Positions 54,331-63,638 of a stretch of DNA of 64,000 bases are shown one piece after another; positions within the stretch are counted from its first letter, which is position 1; each line of letters begins with the position of its first letter. A model generated the notes under the pieces. That model was not told the DNA's origin. It made no database searches and saw only the letters and a list, made by a program, of their open reading frames with translations. A program made the translations under genes and the position numbers. Source of the DNA: Shewanella marina JCM 15074 (GTDB lineage: Bacteria > Pseudomonadota > Gammaproteobacteria > Enterobacterales > Shewanellaceae); contig NZ_BALM01000012.1 of the NCBI RefSeq assembly GCF_000614975.1, positions 1-64,000 of the forward strand, in the 5' to 3' direction.

Positions 54331-54362
54331 AAAAAAGCGCCACAACTGGGTTGTGGCGCCGC
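54331..54362 (-). terminator. Terminator of the histamine cluster
   Basis: On the minus strand GCGCCACAACCCAGTTGTGGCGC is followed by a seven-T run, a strong intrinsic terminator 99 bp after the hisS stop. It has no T run in the plus direction. Two further small hairpins lie at 54402-54413 and 54418-54436. Confidence 0.85.
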
Positions 54363-54460
54363 TACCTATAAGAATGGCCTAAAGATGAGGTAGCAATATA
54401 CCCATCAAGATGGGCATCCCCATTAAGTAGGGGAACAAGGGTAGCGCATATGAAAAAAGT

Positions 54461-55720
54461 CTATTGAGCTAATGTCACTTTTAGTTGTTCTAAGAAGCGA
54501 CCCGCATCTGCTGTCATGCGTTGATCTGTTTTTAAATTCCAAATACCAATAGTGCCATCACCATTTAGGGTGATGATAATATTGGCATCACTCTTAAGTG
54601 CACGGTTATGTTGGCGTTTAAGCTTACTGCCACTAAAATCGTTTTGTACTGAAGCTTGTGGGAATGCATGACGAATTTGGTTGGCAATTATTAATGCCTG
54701 AGCGTTGTCATTACTATTTTCACAGGTAATTGCAATCACCCCATCTAGTACAATACGGTGTTTAATATTGAGGGTTTCAAGTAATAAAATAAGGCGCTCT
54801 AACCCAATTGCAAAACCTGATGCAGGTAATGAATCTCCGCTAAATAGCTCAACTAAACCATCGTAACGCCCACCGCCACATACTGTACCTTGTGAACCTA
54901 AAGCATCAGTAATCCATTCAAATACAGTACGGCTATAATAATCTAGACCGCGTACTAGGCGTGGGTTGATAACATATTTAATGCCTACATTATCTAAAAT
55001 TCGGCAAACTTGTTCGAAGTGCTGTTTTGACTCTTCATCCAAATACTCAAGCAGCTTCGGAGCATCAGTTAACATCGCCTGCATTTGTGGATTTTTGCTG
55101 TCTAAAATGCGTAATGGATTTTTCTCTAAACGGATCAAACTATCTTCGTCAAGTAGGTCTTTATGAGCCGTTAAATACTCAATCAGTGCAGCGCGGTGAG
55201 CACTACGCTCAGAGCTAGTGCCTAATGAGTTAATTTCTAAACGTAAGTGGCTAATAATGCCTAATGAGCGGAATAGGTCGTGGCTCATTAAAATCAGTTC
55301 GGCATCGACTTCTGCGCCAGCCATGCCAAAGGTTTCTACCCCTAGCTGGGTAAATTGACGTAAACGACCTTTTTGCGGACGCTCATAACGGAACATCGGG
55401 CCTTGATACCACATTCTTTGAGTGGCGTTATAGCAAAGTTTGTTTTCAATGACGGCGCGAACACAACCGCTGGTGCCTTCTGGTCGTAGCGTAATGTGAT
55501 CGCCACTTTTATCGATAAAGTTGTACATCTCTTTTGACACGATATCGGTTGCTTCACCAACCGCGCGTTCAAAGAGTGCAACAGGCTCAAGTAGTGGTAA
55601 GCGGATCTCTTGATAACCGTAACCTTGAGTCACTTGCCTAATGCGTGACTCAAGCCACTGCCATATTGGCGTTTCATCGGGGAGTACATCTTTCATCCCA
55701 CGAATTGATTGAATTTTCAT
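54461..55720 (-). CDS. hisS: Histidyl-tRNA synthetase paralogue of the histamine cluster
   Basis: This 419-residue class II synthetase charges tRNA-His. Motif 2 (MFRYERPQKGRLRQFTQLGVETFG near 110), the histidine-binding LVRGLDYYSRTVFEW near 258 and motif 3 (GFAIGLERLILLLE near 305) are present. The anticodon-binding C-terminus is more diverged. It lies downstream of hdc in the same direction, the hdc-hisRS order known from histamine-forming Photobacterium, so it is probably a second copy beside a housekeeping hisS elsewhere. It could keep translation supplied while free histidine is consumed; that role is inference. Confidence 0.88.
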   Translation of the reverse strand: MKIQSIRGMKDVLPDETPIWQWLESRIRQVTQGYGYQEIRLPLLEPVALFERAVGEATDIVSKEMYNFIDKSGDHITLRPEGTSGCVRAVIENKLCYNATQRMWYQGPMFRYERPQKGRLRQFTQLGVETFGMAGAEVDAELILMSHDLFRSLGIISHLRLEINSLGTSSERSAHRAALIEYLTAHKDLLDEDSLIRLEKNPLRILDSKNPQMQAMLTDAPKLLEYLDEESKQHFEQVCRILDNVGIKYVINPRLVRGLDYYSRTVFEWITDALGSQGTVCGGGRYDGLVELFSGDSLPASGFAIGLERLILLLETLNIKHRIVLDGVIAITCENSNDNAQALIIANQIRHAFPQASVQNDFSGSKLKRQHNRALKSDANIIITLNGDGTIGIWNLKTDQRMTADAGRFLEQLKVTLAQ

Positions 55721-55910
55721 ATGTTTTCCTTCAGTAACCGCTACGGTTAGAGCCTAATGCTAAAGAGTTAGATTTTATTATGCGCTGATAAGACGACTGA
55801 AAATGAGGTAAAGGTAGCAGAAGTTAATGAGTTAATTCAGGCACCCTTAATACTAAAGACAGTGGCAATAGCAGGCGAAAAAGAAACGTATATAGCATGA
55901 CGGGTGTAAT

Positions 55911-55942
55911 AACACGACTGCATTAGCAAATGCAGTCGTGTT
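55911..55942 (-). other. Strong intercistronic hairpin between hdc and hisS
   Basis: A perfect 13-bp stem AACACGACTGCAT / ATGCAGTCGTGTT with a six-base loop begins 17 bp after the hdc stop. There is no good T run on the minus strand, so it may be an attenuator or a 3'-end stabiliser of hdc mRNA rather than a full terminator. Confidence 0.7.
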
Positions 55943-55958
55943 GATCAGTTAAAAAAGA

Positions 55959-57095
55959 TTAAGCTGATTTTTTCTGTGCATCTGCAATAACGTCATTGAT
56001 TAAGCCATCAATGCTGTCGTGGTCTAGATGGTGACCAGATAGCACCATATGGGCTAAACCGTTTGAAATTGCTAGGCAATGATCTTTCCAAACATGCTCA
56101 GATGGGCAAGGGAATACAACAGTGATTGAGTTACGGCCACGCCATGCATCAATACCTGCAGCTTGGAAACGTTTAACTGTGTATTCAGCAAGCTCTAAAC
56201 AACGGTCAATACGACGACGCCATTCGTTCTTGTCATGAGTCATTACCGCTTCCCATAACATTAATGGAGTATGACCGTTACGAGAACCTGTAATTGTTTT
56301 GTCGTGTGCTGCAATGTAATCGATTTCAACAGTGATGCCGTCTACATATTTTTTCTTAGCAAGTACCACACCGCAAGGGATTGGAGAACCAATCATTTTG
56401 TGGCCAGATACGCCGATAGAGTCGATACCATCAGCAAAGTTGAAGCCTTGAGCGTCATCAACGAATGGTAGGATCATGCCGCTTAATGCAGCATCAGCGT
56501 GTAGGTAGTAATCTTCACGTTTGATGCCAGCATCTTTTAGTAATTTTTGGATTTTATGAATATCATCAATTGCGCCTTTAACGGTAGTACCGATGTTAGC
56601 GAAAATGATTGGGTGTTGTTCATTGTCAGCCGCAATTTTCTTCATTAAATCGTCATAGTCGATTTCACCTGTAGGTAGTGATTCAACAACTTGACTCTTA
56701 ATACGTAACAACTTAACAATTTTAGCAACTGAATAGTGAGTGTCTTTTGAATAGTAAAGTGTACCTTCAGGGAAGATTTCACGTGCTAGGTAACAACCAA
56801 ACATATTACCTTCAGTACCGCCGTTAGTTACATAACCCCAGCTTTCTTCAAAAGGAATTTTATAAAGGTCTGCAAAATATTCCATTACCTCTTTTTCAAA
56901 ATCAAAAGAGTTTAATAGATAGTTACAATATTCGCCCCAGTCACCACAGTTGTTAATTGAGAAACGAAGAAAACGCTCTAAATTTGTGTAATCAAAGTCA
57001 GCTGATTCAGGATAACCAATATTGAAGTATTGGTTTTTAACACAATGTGCCCAAAATGCGTCTAATTTATTTTGGTTCTCGATAGATAAAGTCAT
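55959..57095 (-). CDS. hdc: Histidine decarboxylase, pyridoxal-phosphate type
   Basis: Hdc converts histidine to histamine and CO2, consuming a proton in the cytoplasm. The 378 residues equal the length of the Morganella/Photobacterium enzyme. The PLP lysine is K233 in [18 protein letters not shown] (D201) binds the cofactor ring and H120 in DTHYSVAK stacks on it. [19 protein letters not shown] is typical. GGGAGA precedes the ATG and is directly abutted by a 16-bp hairpin. It lies between its permease and hisS. Confidence 0.96.
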   Translation of the reverse strand: MTLSIENQNKLDAFWAHCVKNQYFNIGYPESADFDYTNLERFLRFSINNCGDWGEYCNYLLNSFDFEKEVMEYFADLYKIPFEESWGYVTNGGTEGNMFGCYLAREIFPEGTLYYSKDTHYSVAKIVKLLRIKSQVVESLPTGEIDYDDLMKKIAADNEQHPIIFANIGTTVKGAIDDIHKIQKLLKDAGIKREDYYLHADAALSGMILPFVDDAQGFNFADGIDSIGVSGHKMIGSPIPCGVVLAKKKYVDGITVEIDYIAAHDKTITGSRNGHTPLMLWEAVMTHDKNEWRRRIDRCLELAEYTVKRFQAAGIDAWRGRNSITVVFPCPSEHVWKDHCLAISNGLAHMVLSGHHLDHDSIDGLINDVIADAQKKSA

Positions 57096-57108
57096 TTTTG
57101 TATCTCCC

Positions 57109-57147
57109 GATAAGCGGAATTAATATTTAAAATTAATTCCGCTTATC
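57109..57147 (-). other. 16-bp perfect hairpin just before the hdc ribosome site
   Basis: GATAAGCGGAATTAAT and its exact complement flank a seven-base loop. On the minus-strand transcript the stem ends immediately before the GGGAGA of hdc and lies between the permease and hdc. It has no T run next to it. It probably acts as an mRNA-processing or 5'-protection element, or a weak terminator with readthrough. Confidence 0.75.
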
Positions 57148-57191
57148 ATTTAAATTAAAAAATATTCTTGAAACAAAGTTGAGATTGATTA

Positions 57192-58556
57192 TTAAGAGTT
57201 TGCGTTAGCAGCGTCATCAGTAAGAATTGTTTTACCTTCATGCGCTTTTTTAGCGGCAACGAATGAGTATAGAGGGATGGTGCAAAGCATCATCATAATA
57301 CCCCAGTAAATTGCATCACTACCTGAAGACAACAAGGCGAAGATTGAATAAATCATGCCGATAACCACTAGGATGGTGTAGATAACGAAGCTACGACCCT
57401 TATCTAGTTTTTTGGCTGCCATAATAATTGGTAGTGAAATGATGGCGTACATGTAAGGAAGCAATGAAGCAAATACAGACATCAAAATAATAATTTGGAA
57501 TTGTTGAGCTAAGTCTGGTGACGCAGTCATTAATAATACTGCACTCATCAATACACCGGTAAACACTAGGCTCTTCATTGGTACGTCGTTTTTATTAACT
57601 TCACCGAAGAATTTAGGGAATAGACCAGATTTAGCACCTGCTTTTGGTGCTTCAGATTGAAGAATTAACCAACCAGAGATAGAACCGAAACATGCAATAA
57701 TACTTAGTGCAGAAGCAACGTTACCCGCAGTATCACCAAACATATAGCGTGCTGCATCAGCAAATGGAGCGGCAGATTTGATTAGTACTTCGTGTGGCAC
57801 AATACCCATGATTACAGTACAGCTACCTACATAACAGATAGAGGCAATAAGCAAACCATATACAGTTGCTTTAGGTACTGTTTTTTCAGGGTCTTTTACT
57901 TGGCCTGAAGAAACTACAGCAGATTCAACCCCTAAGAAGCCCCATAATGCGATTGATGCAGCAGAAAGGATTGCGTGAGTGTCACTTTGACCTGTTGCGT
58001 TATAAACAGTGTTATAAGTTGTTGGGTCAAACCAGAACCAGCCTAGAACACCCACACCTAAGATAACAACAAGGCCACAAATAGCAGTGAATGATTGTGA
58101 GCGGCTAGCAACTTTAGCACCGAAGCTTGCTAACATTACAAAGCCCCAAAGGATTGCAATAGCAACAATCGAACCTACAGATGGGTTTTTCAATGCAGGG
58201 AAGAAATAGCTTAAGTAACCGATACCTGCAACAAGAAGTGCAACGTTACCTACCCAAGCACTGATCCAGTAACAAATAGTACTTTGGAAACCGATAAATG
58301 GACCAAATGCATCATTTGCATAAGCCACAATACCACCGTTTCTTGGGTTAACTAGGCTTGTTTTGGCGAAAACCAATGCCAGAGCCATTACACCGATGAT
58401 GGTAAATATCCAACCCCATAACGAGATTGAACCGACACCTGCCAAGTTAGTTGGCAGCATAAACACGCCAGAACCCATCATATTTGATGCGGTCACTAAG
58501 GTGAGGGCGATAACCCCCATCTTATGGGCTTGACTAGCACTCATTGTTGAAGACAT
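57192..58556 (-). CDS. hdcT: Histidine/histamine antiporter (APC family)
   Basis: This 454-residue amino acid-polyamine-cation permease has about 12 helices. GVIALTLVTASNMMGSGVFMLP and GGIVAYANDAFGPFIGFQ correspond to the unwound helix and substrate region of AdiC/CadB-like antiporters. Lying directly upstream of hdc, it most likely exchanges external histidine for histamine, which gives proton-motive and acid-resistance benefit. Substrate is inferred from location. No strong ribosome site is visible. Confidence 0.87.
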   Translation of the reverse strand: MSSTMSASQAHKMGVIALTLVTASNMMGSGVFMLPTNLAGVGSISLWGWIFTIIGVMALALVFAKTSLVNPRNGGIVAYANDAFGPFIGFQSTICYWISAWVGNVALLVAGIGYLSYFFPALKNPSVGSIVAIAILWGFVMLASFGAKVASRSQSFTAICGLVVILGVGVLGWFWFDPTTYNTVYNATGQSDTHAILSAASIALWGFLGVESAVVSSGQVKDPEKTVPKATVYGLLIASICYVGSCTVIMGIVPHEVLIKSAAPFADAARYMFGDTAGNVASALSIIACFGSISGWLILQSEAPKAGAKSGLFPKFFGEVNKNDVPMKSLVFTGVLMSAVLLMTASPDLAQQFQIIILMSVFASLLPYMYAIISLPIIMAAKKLDKGRSFVIYTILVVIGMIYSIFALLSSGSDAIYWGIMMMLCTIPLYSFVAAKKAHEGKTILTDDAANANS

Positions 58557-59640
58557 AAAATATTCTCATTGTTAATGCGCTACAATTTAGTCGCTAATAA
58601 ATATCGCTATTAAGACTAATATTTGAATAAGGCTATGTTATTAGTGGCAACAATTAATACGCGAAGCAAATCAACAATGAAATATTGAAATAGTTAATTC
58701 AATTTATAAGAGTAGCTAATTATTGAGTGAGTATAAAACATCCAATAGATAACCCAATTTAAATTGAAGACAAATTGGCTTAATATAGTTAAATCACAAA
58801 AAGTATATTAACTTTATTTAGACAACCTTATCTTTTTAACCTTAGCTTGCATTAAATGCTGCAATATTTTGCTATTGCTAGCGTAAATTCTCATTACAAC
58901 AATAAAAGTAAAGAGAATAATGAAAATAACTTCTATCACAGGGTTTTAAATTACAAAGCGTAAGCATTGTACTTTGACAAAGTGCGATACTTTTATTCAT
59001 AACCTAGCCTCCAATAGAAATTAAAAAAACAACTTACCTTTTGTTTTCGAAATCAGTGTAGGCCTCTAAAGTAAGAAAATTTTTGAACTAGGTCATACTT
59101 TTATGCAAGAAGAATGAATAAAAATTTAATTATTGCGTTGTTGATACGTAAAGGTTAATGGTAAACAATCAATGGGTTATGAATGATATTGCAATGTTTT
59201 TTGATGGTCTTCTTGATGTGATTTATTGTTTTTTAAATGAATACATGTACTGCTAAATGATGTGCAATGTGAACCTATGTGGGTAAAAGACGCATAAGTG
59301 TGTTGTCATTGCAGTAGATGTAACTCTTTATATTTTATTGGTTTTACGTGTGGCCTTTGAGTTTTTCTTTTATTTTAAGTAAGTAGGCGGTCTTGTTAGA
59401 CTTGGATTGTATTTACGAAATAGCCGATAGAGGCATTAGTATCGTAGTGGGTAGTGAACTTCAGCGCCCTTAAATTGTAGCGTCAAGCGGTGAAGGATTC
59501 GAAGTTTATGCTGAATTGCATAAATCTACTATTATTGTGAGTGGGTTATGGTACTAGGGGGATGTCGTAGCTTTCACAAGGTGCTCTTTATATGTAAAGC
59601 ACCTTGAATATTCGATTTTTAAGGGCAACAATCGTAATTG
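58557..59640. other. Long intergenic region upstream of the histamine cluster
   Basis: No credible gene is seen in these 1,084 bp. The region must contain the minus-strand promoter for hdcT-hdc-hisS. It holds an inverted repeat ATTGAA-N8-TTCAAT near 58684-58703 and a hairpin AAGGTGC / GCACCTT at 59578-59605 beyond the ArgR-like gene. Base composition from about 59340 to 59560 is less AT-rich and looks like remnant sequence. Confidence 0.4.
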
Positions 59641-60141
59641 TTAACTTTGTATATTGCTCATAATTTTTAAATACCGCCTAATTTGCTGTTCACATTTTTT
59701 TGATGATGTATTTTTTGCTGGGAGCACTAACAGAGAATTAAAACCACTAATGCAAGCTAAAATAAAATCTTGGCAGTTATGTTTAAAAAATTGTTCTACG
59801 GGTTGAGCAAAGCCCTCTTCGGTTTTAACGATAACATACAAACTATTATGACTAATGCTGAGTATTTGGTGTTTGAGTGGTTGATTAATTGAATAAGATG
59901 GCAATGTATTCACCAGGGTATAAATTTTCTCACCTGTCGCATTATCTACCTTAGCGGCACCAAGACTCGTCAATAATTTTGAAACTAAAGATTGATTAAT
60001 GTGTTCAAATCCTTGTTGTTCAAGTAAGTCTTTAAGCTGAATTTGGTTTGTAATTTTTTGCTGTTCTAATAAAAATAAGCAAGTGTCAGACAACGATCTA
60101 TGATTAAGCTTTTCACCAGTGAATTCGACTTCAGTAATCAT
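59641..60141 (-). CDS. ArgR-like regulator lacking the arginine-binding aspartates
   Basis: This 166-residue protein has the ArgR fold. The N-terminal winged helix includes LLEQQGFEHINQSLVSKLLTSLGAAKV (about 39-65), matching the GF-NINQSKVSRML recognition region. The C-terminal domain retains the spacing of the arginine site, but GTIAGDDTIF of E. coli aligns with ACISGFNSLL (about 129-138), so both aspartates that bind arginine are absent. It lies next to the ADI locus and probably regulates it, either by another signal or as a mixed hexamer with the housekeeping ArgR. The adjacent yfcC-like gene is on the same strand upstream. Confidence 0.8.
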   Translation of the reverse strand: MITEVEFTGEKLNHRSLSDTCLFLLEQQKITNQIQLKDLLEQQGFEHINQSLVSKLLTSLGAAKVDNATGEKIYTLVNTLPSYSINQPLKHQILSISHNSLYVIVKTEEGFAQPVEQFFKHNCQDFILACISGFNSLLVLPAKNTSSKKCEQQIRRYLKIMSNIQS

Positions 60142-60167
60142 ATAAACCTTCTCTTTTATTTAAAAAT

Positions 60168-60203
60168 AAAAGCCTATATTCGATAAAGTGAGTAATAGGC
60201 TTT
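60168..60203 (-). terminator. Terminator after the YfcC/ArcD-like gene
   Basis: On the minus strand AAAGCCTAT / ATAGGCTTT forms a 9-bp stem with an 18-base loop, followed by TTATTTTT. It falls between the carrier and the ArgR-like gene. Confidence 0.6.
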
Positions 60204-60225
60204 CTTTGTTTTTAATGACAAGCTT

Positions 60226-61677
60226 TTAAATCAATGCACCAATAGATAGCATAATCATGCTGATGATAGCGAGAACAGCAAGGAGTGGTGCCACCCATTT
60301 TATCCAACGAATATAAGATACGTGACCAATTGCCAATCCTCCCATGACGACAGCAGAGGTTGGTGTCATTAAGTTAACTAAACCAGAGGCAGACTGATAG
60401 GCTGTAACAACTAAATCTCTACCTACTCCGGCAAAGTCTGCAAGCGGTGCCATAATTGGCATTGATAGCACTGCTAAACCTGAAGATGAGGGTACAAGGA
60501 AAGATAATGCAATTTCAATCCAGTACATCACATTTATGAATACGACTGATGAAAGACCAGTAACTGCTTGTTCTGCAGCATTAAGGATAGAGTCGGTAAT
60601 CATACCTTTATCCATAATGACGACAATACCACGAGCGATACCAATAATTAAGGCTACTCCCAGGAGATCTCTCGCACCATCGATAAAGGTACCAGTAAAT
60701 TCTTCTTCACTCATTCGCGCAACAAAGCAAATAACAATTGAAGATGCTAAGAACATGGCTGAAATTTCTGCCATCCACCAACCATTAACTGATACTCCAT
60801 AAATCATAATGGCGAATGAGATTAAGAAGATCCAAAGAACCGCTTTACGAGTTTTAGTAAACTCTAAAGCAATATCAGAGCGTTGACTTAAAAAGTGTGC
60901 TTGGTTTGCTTCATATTGGTCATAAACAATTGATTGTGTTTTGTCGGCACGTACTTTTTTAGCGTAACGCATGACGTAAGCGACACAGATCACCCAACCA
61001 ATGACTAAAATAGCAAGCCTTAAAGCAATACCATCTGAAAATGGAATACCTGCAGCGTTGGCGGCGATTACCGTTGCAAAAGGGTTAATTGTTGAGCCTA
61101 AAGTACCAATACCAGCACCTAATAATACTGTCGCAACAGCTACTACAGGGTCAAAGCGTGCGGCAATCATGATGGGAACTAAGATTGAGTAAAAGGGCAA
61201 TGACTCTTCTGCCATGCCATAGATGGTGCCGCCGGCGGCAAATAATGCCATTAATATTGGGATCATTAATTCTTCGCGGCCTTTTAAACGGCCAATAACT
61301 CGCTCAATACCAGCATCAATCGCATTAGTTTTATTGACGACGCCTAAGAAGCCACCAATAACTAAAATAAATAAGCAAACATCAATAGCACCCGCTTCAT
61401 TTGTTTCATGATTATAAAAGCCATCAATAGGTGCAAATAATACGTCTACCCAAGTTTGTGGATTGGCTTCAACATGATGATAGGTTCCAGTGACAGGAAC
61501 TTCTTTTCCAAGAGCATCATTCATTTGCCGATCATATTGGCCAGCAGGAATAATCCACGTTAAGGCTGCAATTATAATGATTAATAGAAATAGAATAGTG
61601 TGTGCTGAAGGAAATTTTAATCGACTAAAAAATCCTTTATTTTCTTTATTATCAGGTTTAACAGTTTCAGTGCTCAT
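60226..61677 (-). CDS. YfcC/ArcD-type arginine/ornithine carrier (putative)
   Basis: This 483-residue membrane protein of the YfcC/DcuC-type superfamily has about 12 helices. Conserved stretches include AGGTIYGMAEESLPFYSILVP, GAGIGTLGSTINPFATVIAAN, SFLVPSSSGLAVLSMPIMAPL and SGLVNLMTPTSAVVMGGL. Beside arcA it most likely exchanges arginine for ornithine, like ArcD. The ATG at 61677 follows GAGGG, so a seven-residue extension to 61698 is rejected. It is divergent from arcA across a 684-bp control region. Confidence 0.85.
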   Translation of the reverse strand: MSTETVKPDNKENKGFFSRLKFPSAHTILFLLIIIIAALTWIIPAGQYDRQMNDALGKEVPVTGTYHHVEANPQTWVDVLFAPIDGFYNHETNEAGAIDVCLFILVIGGFLGVVNKTNAIDAGIERVIGRLKGREELMIPILMALFAAGGTIYGMAEESLPFYSILVPIMIAARFDPVVAVATVLLGAGIGTLGSTINPFATVIAANAAGIPFSDGIALRLAILVIGWVICVAYVMRYAKKVRADKTQSIVYDQYEANQAHFLSQRSDIALEFTKTRKAVLWIFLISFAIMIYGVSVNGWWMAEISAMFLASSIVICFVARMSEEEFTGTFIDGARDLLGVALIIGIARGIVVIMDKGMITDSILNAAEQAVTGLSSVVFINVMYWIEIALSFLVPSSSGLAVLSMPIMAPLADFAGVGRDLVVTAYQSASGLVNLMTPTSAVVMGGLAIGHVSYIRWIKWVAPLLAVLAIISMIMLSIGALI

Positions 61678-62009
61678 ATAAAGCCCTCTGTATTTCAATA
61701 TATTGGTGATTATTGAACTTAAATTAGATAAATAGAGTTTGATGTTGCGTTAGTTTAATTTTAAATAAAGTTAAACTTGATTGTGTGAAAAAGTGTATCA
61801 ACCGAATTGTTACTATTCTTTGTCATTCATCACGTTTTTTAGAATAGGCAAATTTGTAAAAATATATTTTATTTCAAATGTAATATCATTAAAAAACAGT
61901 AGGTTACGTTGCTCTTAAAAATAAAGTAATCAATATAGTGATTAACTATTCAAATATTTTTTAAATATAAATATCAAAAATATTTGTTTTAATTTGAATA
62001 TTTAAATGT

Positions 62010-62023
62010 GTGATCTCGATCAA
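62010..62023. promoter_or_regulatory. FNR/CRP-like site
   Basis: GTGATCTCGATCAA matches TTGAT-N4-ATCAA at nine of ten positions. It also overlaps a weaker CRP pattern, TGTGA-N6-TCAAA. Confidence 0.55.
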
Positions 62024-62280
62024 ACATGGGTATCAATTTAAATGTATTATTTATTTAGGATTTGAAACGAAGTAAATTATGTTGGGGTTAATTAAATTCT
62101 AACTAAACATTTTAGGTAATAATATTTGTTTTCATAGTGACTATTGTTTTAATAGCTGTTGGCTTTTATTCATGTTAACCATGTGGTTATTAGTGATTTT
62201 TGTTCTTATTTAAATATCTGAGACGCTAACTATATATTGGTAGTTTTGGGTATCATTAAATTAATCATTGAGTTATTGAG

Positions 62281-62298
62281 AATGAATATTTATTAATT
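62281..62298. promoter_or_regulatory. ARG-box-like site upstream of arcA
   Basis: AATGAATATTTATTAATT matches the 18-bp ArgR operator WNTGAATWWWWATTCANW except for one base in the right half. Confidence 0.5.
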
Positions 62299-62361
62299 TT
62301 GTATTGATGAAGCGTATTTCATACGCGTTCTTCTGTAATTTCTGATAATGAGAGAGTAAAT

Positions 62362-63582
62362 ATGAGTGATTTTTATGTTGGTTCCGAAATTGGACAATTA
62401 CGTAAAGTTATTTTACATCGTCCAGGTAGAGATTTAGAACATTTAACACCATCTAACTGTCAAGATTTGTTATTTGATGACGTACTGAATGTTGAAGACG
62501 CACAGAAAGAACATGATGTTTTCTCCAATTTACTCAGAAATAACGGGGTTGAGGTCTTTCTATTACATAACCTGTTAACTGAAACATTAGCGATTCCAGC
62601 AGCTAAAGATTGGTTGCTAAGCAAACAAGTATCTAACTACCGTTTTGGCCTTACTTTTGCCAATGATCTTCGCTGTTATTTAGGTGATTTACCTAATAGT
62701 GAACTTGCAGATATTTTACTTGGTGGTTTGTCTTATTCAGAAATGCCATTGCCATCGTCTTCAATGATCCGCGCAATGCATAACCCGACTGATTTTATTA
62801 TTAAGCCATTACCAAACCATTTGTTTACTCGTGACACCTCTTGTTGGGTTTACGGTGGTGTATCAATTAACCCTATGGCTAAAGAAGCTCGTCGCCGTGA
62901 AACTAACCATTTACGTGCTATTTATCAGTGGCATCCAATGTTTGCTAATAAAGATTTTGTTAAGTACTACGGTGATAAAGAATCTATTTATGACCACTCA
63001 ACTATCGAAGGTGGTGACGTATTAGTCATTGGTCGAGGCTCTGTGCTTATTGGTATGTCAGAGCGAACTACGCCACAAGGTGTTGAGCATTTAGCGGCGA
63101 GTTTATTTAAACATGGCCAAGCAAAACAAGTGATTGCAATGGAACTGCCTAAACTACGTTCTTGCATGCACTTAGATACAGTGATGACACATATGGCAGA
63201 AGATACTTTCTCTGTTTATCCCGATGTGATCCGTAATGATATCAAGTGTTGGAGTCTAACCGGTTCTCAAACTGGTGATATCCATGCCAAACAAGAAGCT
63301 AGCTTTATTACCGCCATTGAAAAAGCCTTAGGTGTCGATCAGCTTAATTTAATTACGACTGGTGGTGATGAGTTTGAGGCTGAACGTGAGCAGTGGAACG
63401 ATGCGAACAACGTCTTAACTGTCCGTCCTGGTGTGGTTGTAGGTTATGAACGCAATACTTACACCAATGAAAAATACGATAAAGCGGGTATTACCGTACT
63501 GCCTATTATGGGTGATGAGTTAGGCCGCGGTCGTGGTGGTGCTCGTTGTATGAGCTGTCCAATTCAACGTGATGATATCTAA
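62362..63582 (+). CDS. arcA: Arginine deiminase
   Basis: ArcA hydrolyses arginine to citrulline and ammonia, the first step of the ADI pathway. The 406-residue protein starts with the conserved [16 protein letters not shown] and has LFTRDTSCW near 155, [10 protein letters not shown] near 215, MHLDTV near 270 and the catalytic cysteine C396 in [17 protein letters not shown] precedes the start. It is followed by a hairpin and then arcC. Confidence 0.96.
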   Translation: MSDFYVGSEIGQLRKVILHRPGRDLEHLTPSNCQDLLFDDVLNVEDAQKEHDVFSNLLRNNGVEVFLLHNLLTETLAIPAAKDWLLSKQVSNYRFGLTFANDLRCYLGDLPNSELADILLGGLSYSEMPLPSSSMIRAMHNPTDFIIKPLPNHLFTRDTSCWVYGGVSINPMAKEARRRETNHLRAIYQWHPMFANKDFVKYYGDKESIYDHSTIEGGDVLVIGRGSVLIGMSERTTPQGVEHLAASLFKHGQAKQVIAMELPKLRSCMHLDTVMTHMAEDTFSVYPDVIRNDIKCWSLTGSQTGDIHAKQEASFITAIEKALGVDQLNLITTGGDEFEAEREQWNDANNVLTVRPGVVVGYERNTYTNEKYDKAGITVLPIMGDELGRGRGGARCMSCPIQRDDI

Positions 63583-63595
63583 ATCCGTTTATTAG

Positions 63596-63618
63596 CCCCA
63601 GCATTTTTGATGCTGGGG
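63596..63618 (+). other. Intercistronic hairpin between arcA and arcC
   Basis: A perfect 9-bp stem CCCCAGCAT / ATGCTGGGG with a five-base loop begins 14 bp after the arcA stop. There is no T run after it, and the arcC start is 21 bp downstream. It is a likely processing or mRNA-stability element, possibly lowering downstream expression. Confidence 0.65.
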
Positions 63619-63638
63619 AGTAAAGAGAGAATTTTTAA

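Larger units (their letters stand above)
61678..62361. promoter_or_regulatory. Divergent control region of the arginine deiminase locus
   Basis: A very AT-rich 684-bp spacer with no gene. It contains an FNR-like site near its centre (62010-62023), an ARG-box-like sequence 64 bp before arcA (62281-62298), and an inverted repeat TAATCA-N6-TGATTA at 61927-61944. This fits anaerobic and arginine-dependent control known for ADI operons. Confidence 0.55.

Noticed and set aside
58814..58939. Possible 41-residue hydrophobic small protein on the minus strand (GTG start)
   Set aside because: It has one clear hydrophobic segment but no ribosome site. The overlapping 40-codon frame with GGAGG upstream is in a different frame that a single lost base cannot join.
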